Assembly: GCA_903813345.2 (NCBI GenBank)
Contig: CAIIXF020000002.1
Span: 5,310,001 to 5,370,000, forward strand
Origin: Owenia fusiformis
Lineage: Eukaryota; Annelida; Polychaeta; Sabellida; Oweniidae
Direction: 5' to 3'
Length of the DNA: 60,000 nucleotides
Part shown: positions 56,972 to 60,000 of the stretch, piece after piece
How the letters are laid out: every line of letters starts with the position of its first letter
How positions within the stretch are numbered: position 1 is the stretch's first letter
The notes under the pieces: model-generated
Told to the model about the DNA's origin: nothing
Databases searched by the model: none
What the model saw: only the letters and a program-made list of their open reading frames with translations
Translations under genes and position numbers: made by a program

Positions 56972-57094
56972 TGTAATGGTATTAATTACTTAGAGTGATT
57001 TCGTTTCATTCATACCAATTGTAATTCTGTATTAGAAAGAATATAGATGGCACTTCATATTCACCCAATTCTCGAATTCTGTTATACTTTTATA
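56972..57094 (+). repeat. 3' LTR of Gypsy element 2
   Basis: 123 bp identical to 52403-52525, followed by the GGAAT duplication. Confidence 0.9.
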
Positions 57095-58024
57095 GGAATG
57101 ATATCTTTATTAATATAGTCTACCTTACACTACAATTGTACAATGTATACTTATATTGGATTGGTCACGTGATCACTCAAACAGAAAATGACAAATTCCA
57201 ATTAAGGCATTAATTAATAGAAATGAATGTTCAAAATAAGTTTGAATTACAAGTAGGCTAAAGCTAGTTATTATACCAAATGCCAAGCCACAGGGTTTAT
57301 CCAATATCAAATAAAATTGGAATGCTTTGGGTCAATCCTTTTATAATCACTGGATAATCTTGTTATTCACTGGATGGGTTGGATATAAATATATCCTTTG
57401 GGGTGACATTAATTTATTTTCTCAGTTTATATCCAGAATGTAACCCGTCCTAGTACATAACTTATACATACAAAATAAATCATGTTTAAAGGAACTGTCC
57501 TCATGTTGAGGTTTCGAGGAAATAACAAAAATCTGTCTACCTCCACATAATCTTCACCTAAGACTGACTTTAACTAATTGGTGTTCTAAACTGTAAGTGT
57601 TGTGATAACAAGGCATTAACATGCAAAATGTAAGCACCTGCCATTTGTTACATAAGCTGACCACCAAAAGCCAAACATTAAAATCAAATGATCCTTTGCA
57701 TTGTATGTACCCAATTCAATTGTCTCCTGATCATATAATATGCCCACTTAGTGAACATTAATAATGCCATTGCAGATGACTAAATTTTACAAGCTGTCAA
57801 ATTTTCCACCATTTACGAAAAATATAAACATCCCTTAAGAATTTTTGTCATTGAACTCAGTCTTTTATAATTCTGGAGTAGCCTTCAAATATTTCTTGAT
57901 GGTTAAAGCAATCACAGCAAATTAATTATAGATTGGTCATCATTTTATGTTCTGAAATCATGTAGGTCAAATACGAAATCCTCAAGCACTCTTATATAAT
58001 GTTCCCAAGTCTGAAATCAACCAG
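57095..58024 (-). other. DNA downstream of zinc-finger exon 5
   Basis: No exon recognised. No standard AATAAA was found within about 200 nt of the exon 5 stop. Confidence 0.5.
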
Positions 58025-58455
58025 TCACGCGAATTCTCCTTTCGCCGTATGTTTCTTCATATGGCTCGCTCTATTTGGCCGCGAGATGAACCGTTTGCAA
58101 ATATTGCACCAAACTTCCTTCGTCTTGTGATGCTTTAACCCAACCTCCGACTGAAACAACTTAAAGCATGTTCCACACTGCACAGGCTTTTCTCCACGAT
58201 GCTTTAATCCGTGTTCCTCCCGATTGGTTTCGTGATCAATACGCTGGTTGCAGACATCACAGAATGCGTTGTGTACCACTGCAGTGTGATAATCCATACA
58301 TTTAGAGGTGGGAAATACACTTTGACAGATATTACATACAGAATCTGGCTCGTCGCAGTCTGCTCCTAAACCTTGTTGGGTCAATTGTTGTAGAGACTTT
58401 TGTTGCTGGTTGCCATGGATACTGAACATGCTTTCATACTCTGGGATGTAATTGC
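58025..58455 (-). CDS. Alternative terminal C2H2 exon 5
   Basis: Acceptor AG at 58456-58457 after a T-rich stretch; two bases of a split codon and 142 residues to a stop. A Gln-rich lead (QQQKSLQQLTQQ) precedes the four-finger module: C-x2-C with FPTSKC and H-x4-H, then AFCDVC..H-x3-H, linker HRGEKPVQC (closest of the set to TGEKP), C-x2-C-x12-H-x6-C-x2-C, and SHMKKH near the end. The spacing is that of the other exons with different residues between ligands, which suggests a different DNA target. The gene's shared upstream part is not in the window. Confidence 0.82.
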
Positions 58456-58617
58456 CTAGAAAAATAATGCAAAATTTATTGAAGATATCATTCCATAAAA
58501 AATGTTCGTCATTGCGAATTTTCTAGTACTATGCAAATGTGTATATTTAATTTTTGGATCAAGCTCCTAAAAGATGTGTATCATACAAGATAAATGAGAC
58601 ATTGTCTTGGCGTCATT

Positions 58618-58920
58618 TTTTGGGCCGCAAAATTTTGTAGGGCCTCAAAAATGAGACTTTTTGGGCATAATTTTGGCCTTTTTAGGTCTTGTTGACCATT
58701 TTTTTGCACACCGCTATAAGTGGAATACAGTTCAGAATCCATTGACCAATTGACTTATGCTAAATGAAGTTCTGTAAGTTGAACATCCACAAAATGGCAC
58801 ACTTTCAAGAAGGAACACCCTCAAACTGAAAGTGTACTCCTTAGATATTTATAGGGGGGGAATTTATTTTAGTTTTTGGGCCCCAAAATTTTGTAGGGCC
58901 TCAAAAATGAGCATTTTTTG
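58618..58920. repeat. Direct repeat around AAAATTTTGTAGGGCCTCAA
   Basis: The phrase TTTTGGGCC.C(A)AAATTTTGTAGG with GCCTCAAAAATGAG occurs at about 58618 and 58876, 255 bp apart in the same orientation. Confidence 0.7.
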
Positions 58921-59416
58921 ACCAATTGATTTTTTTAAGCGCAAGCGCAGAAATTTTTTCCGGACTTGAAATTTGGCACCCCTTGTTAATTTCTGGATTT
59001 GCCACTGCGTATTACTCTAAAAATATAATCCTTATAGAGGAGTGAGTATGTGAAAGTAAAGAAAAAGCAAGCCCAGCTCTTATCATTAACTACTGTATAT
59101 TCTTCTACTTGACATAACAAGTCTGTAGATTATGTTAAGTGAGCTGTCTAATCTGTTATTATACACAAACACATAAATTATACATAATGAGATGCTTCAA
59201 TAAAATATTCACATCAAGTATGATACAATCCCATTGTCTCTCAAAAGAGAGACTTTTCAGATTGGGTTTTTGAACCCTTTTTGCTATGATGACTTCTCTT
59301 CAGCTTGTAATTTATCACGTAAGGGTTCAAATGTTCTCAACATAACTTGTTCTAATATTAGTTATTTCTTCCAGTTGTTTTTAGTAATGGGCTATTTCTG
59401 TTTTATATTTATTTCC

Positions 59417-59690
59417 ATCATTGGTTATTTCTCATCTTAGCTAAATTTACATAATTGGTTATTTCTTATCATAGCTTAATTTTCATCATTGGTGATTTCT
59501 CATCATAGCTTAATTTTCATCATTGGTGATTTCTCATCATAGCTTAATTTTCATCATTGGTTAATTCACATCATAAGTTATTTTTCATCATTGGTTGTTT
59601 CTCATCATGAGTTAATTTTCATCATTGGTTATTTCTCATCATGGGTTCTCATCTTAGGTGAATTATCATTAATCATTTTGTGCTTATTTT
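59417..59690. repeat. About 35-bp minisatellite downstream of exon 6
   Basis: Units of TTAATTTTCATCATTGGTTA plus TTTCTCATCATAGC, about seven imperfect copies. Lies just past the exon 6 stop, so in its probable 3' UTR. Confidence 0.85.
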
Positions 59691-59728
59691 TTACCATGGT
59701 CTGTTTTGTCCTCAATGATGCTCAATCC

Positions 59729-60000
59729 TCAATGATGACTTTTAATATGTTTTGCTTTTTCACAACCATGCACCATTTTGCTGCAAACAACGCACTGCAA
59801 ATGCTTTGTTTTATGGAACCGCAGGGATCCCTTCCCAGAAAATGTCCTATAACATAAATCACACTGATACGGTTTCAGACCCTGATGGATCAATCCATGT
59901 TCAGTCAGGTTCTCTTCTCCGTCTAACCGTTTTTTACAAACTTCACAATACTTGTTATGAACGACTAAAGTGTGGTACTCCAGGCACGATTTTGTGTAAA
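59729..60000 (-). CDS. Alternative terminal C2H2 exon 6, partial
   Basis: The frame is open from the window edge to a TGA stop at 59729-59731 and encodes the end of the same module: the later half of finger 1 (TKSCLEYH, then H), NKYCEVC, H-x3-H, linker HQGLKPYQC, C-x2-C-x12-H-x6-C-x2-C and a final H-x3-H (KHIKSH) at the stop. The first C-x2-C of finger 1 and the splice acceptor lie beyond 60000. No in-frame start is needed if it is an internal-start-less 3' exon like its relatives. Confidence 0.8.
   Translation of the reverse strand, partial: YTKSCLEYHTLVVHNKYCEVCKKRLDGEENLTEHGLIHQGLKPYQCDLCYRTFSGKGSLRFHKTKHLQCVVCSKMVHGCEKAKHIKSHH

Larger units (their letters stand above)
52403..57094 (+). 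mobile_element. Full-length Ty3/Gypsy LTR retrotransposon 2
   Basis: A 4692-bp element with identical 123-bp LTRs, a GGAAT 5-bp duplication, a primer-binding site directly after the 5' LTR, one uninterrupted Gag-Pol frame and a polypurine tract directly before the 3' LTR. Identical LTRs and an open frame mean a recent insertion. It lies in the DNA between zinc-finger exons 4 and 5, in the opposite orientation to that locus. No env. Confidence 0.95.
58456..59728 (-). other. Intron/intergenic DNA between zinc-finger exons 5 and 6
   Basis: No exon recognised. Contains a direct repeat (58618-58665 and 58876-58920) and a roughly 35-bp minisatellite (59417-59690). Confidence 0.55.

Overview
This is a window of AT-rich animal nuclear DNA, probably from a marine invertebrate. 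Coding islands are separated by kilobases of non-coding DNA. Splice acceptors (pyrimidine tract plus AG) precede coding starts, genes have AATAAA-type poly(A) signals, and there are many MITEs, minisatellites and Ty3/Gypsy retrotransposons. The phylum cannot be fixed from the window. A lophotrochozoan such as a mollusc fits the general look, at low confidence. No bacterial features, rRNA, tRNA or CRISPR array were recognised.

Layout. 1-3.7 kb: no gene; one MITE and a 51-bp tandem repeat. 3.7-14.2 kb: an old DNA transposon (inverted ends at 3666-3691 and 14130-14155) holds a complete minus-strand Ty3/Gypsy element (4743-13906). That element has two 1216-bp LTRs that read as identical, a cysteine-free Gag, and a Pol in the -1 frame behind a textbook slippery site and pseudoknot. 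14.2-22 kb: no gene; a roughly 50-bp minisatellite with 349-bp higher-order structure, dispersed repeats and MITEs. 22.1-32.9 kb: two tandem paralogous minus-strand genes, each with one coding exon and a product of about 1135 aa built as (LRRNT-LRR-LRRCT-Ig) twice, with a signal peptide and a probable GPI tail. 33-43.8 kb: no gene; a degenerate minisatellite, a Harbinger-like MITE, foldback repeats, and a 6.7-kb TIR-bounded non-autonomous element containing decayed 1.7-kb duplications.

43.8-60 kb: the most interesting region. Six minus-strand exons each encode the same compact four-finger C2H2/C2HC zinc module. In the five complete ones the exon starts at a splice acceptor in the same phase and ends in its own stop codon. 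No start exon or common N-terminal domain is present, so these look like alternative terminal exons of one gene whose shared 5' part lies beyond position 60000. The organisation resembles insect lola or mod(mdg4). The fourth exon (counting left to right) is split by a 1590-bp foldback transposon flanked by a 4-bp duplication; its reading frame is intact on both sides. A second, intact Ty3/Gypsy element with 123-bp identical LTRs (52403-57094, plus strand) lies in the intron between exons 4 and 5.

The LRR-Ig pair are candidate cell-surface recognition or adhesion proteins. The zinc-finger array would provide interchangeable DNA-binding ends for one regulator. Both functional readings are inferences from architecture.
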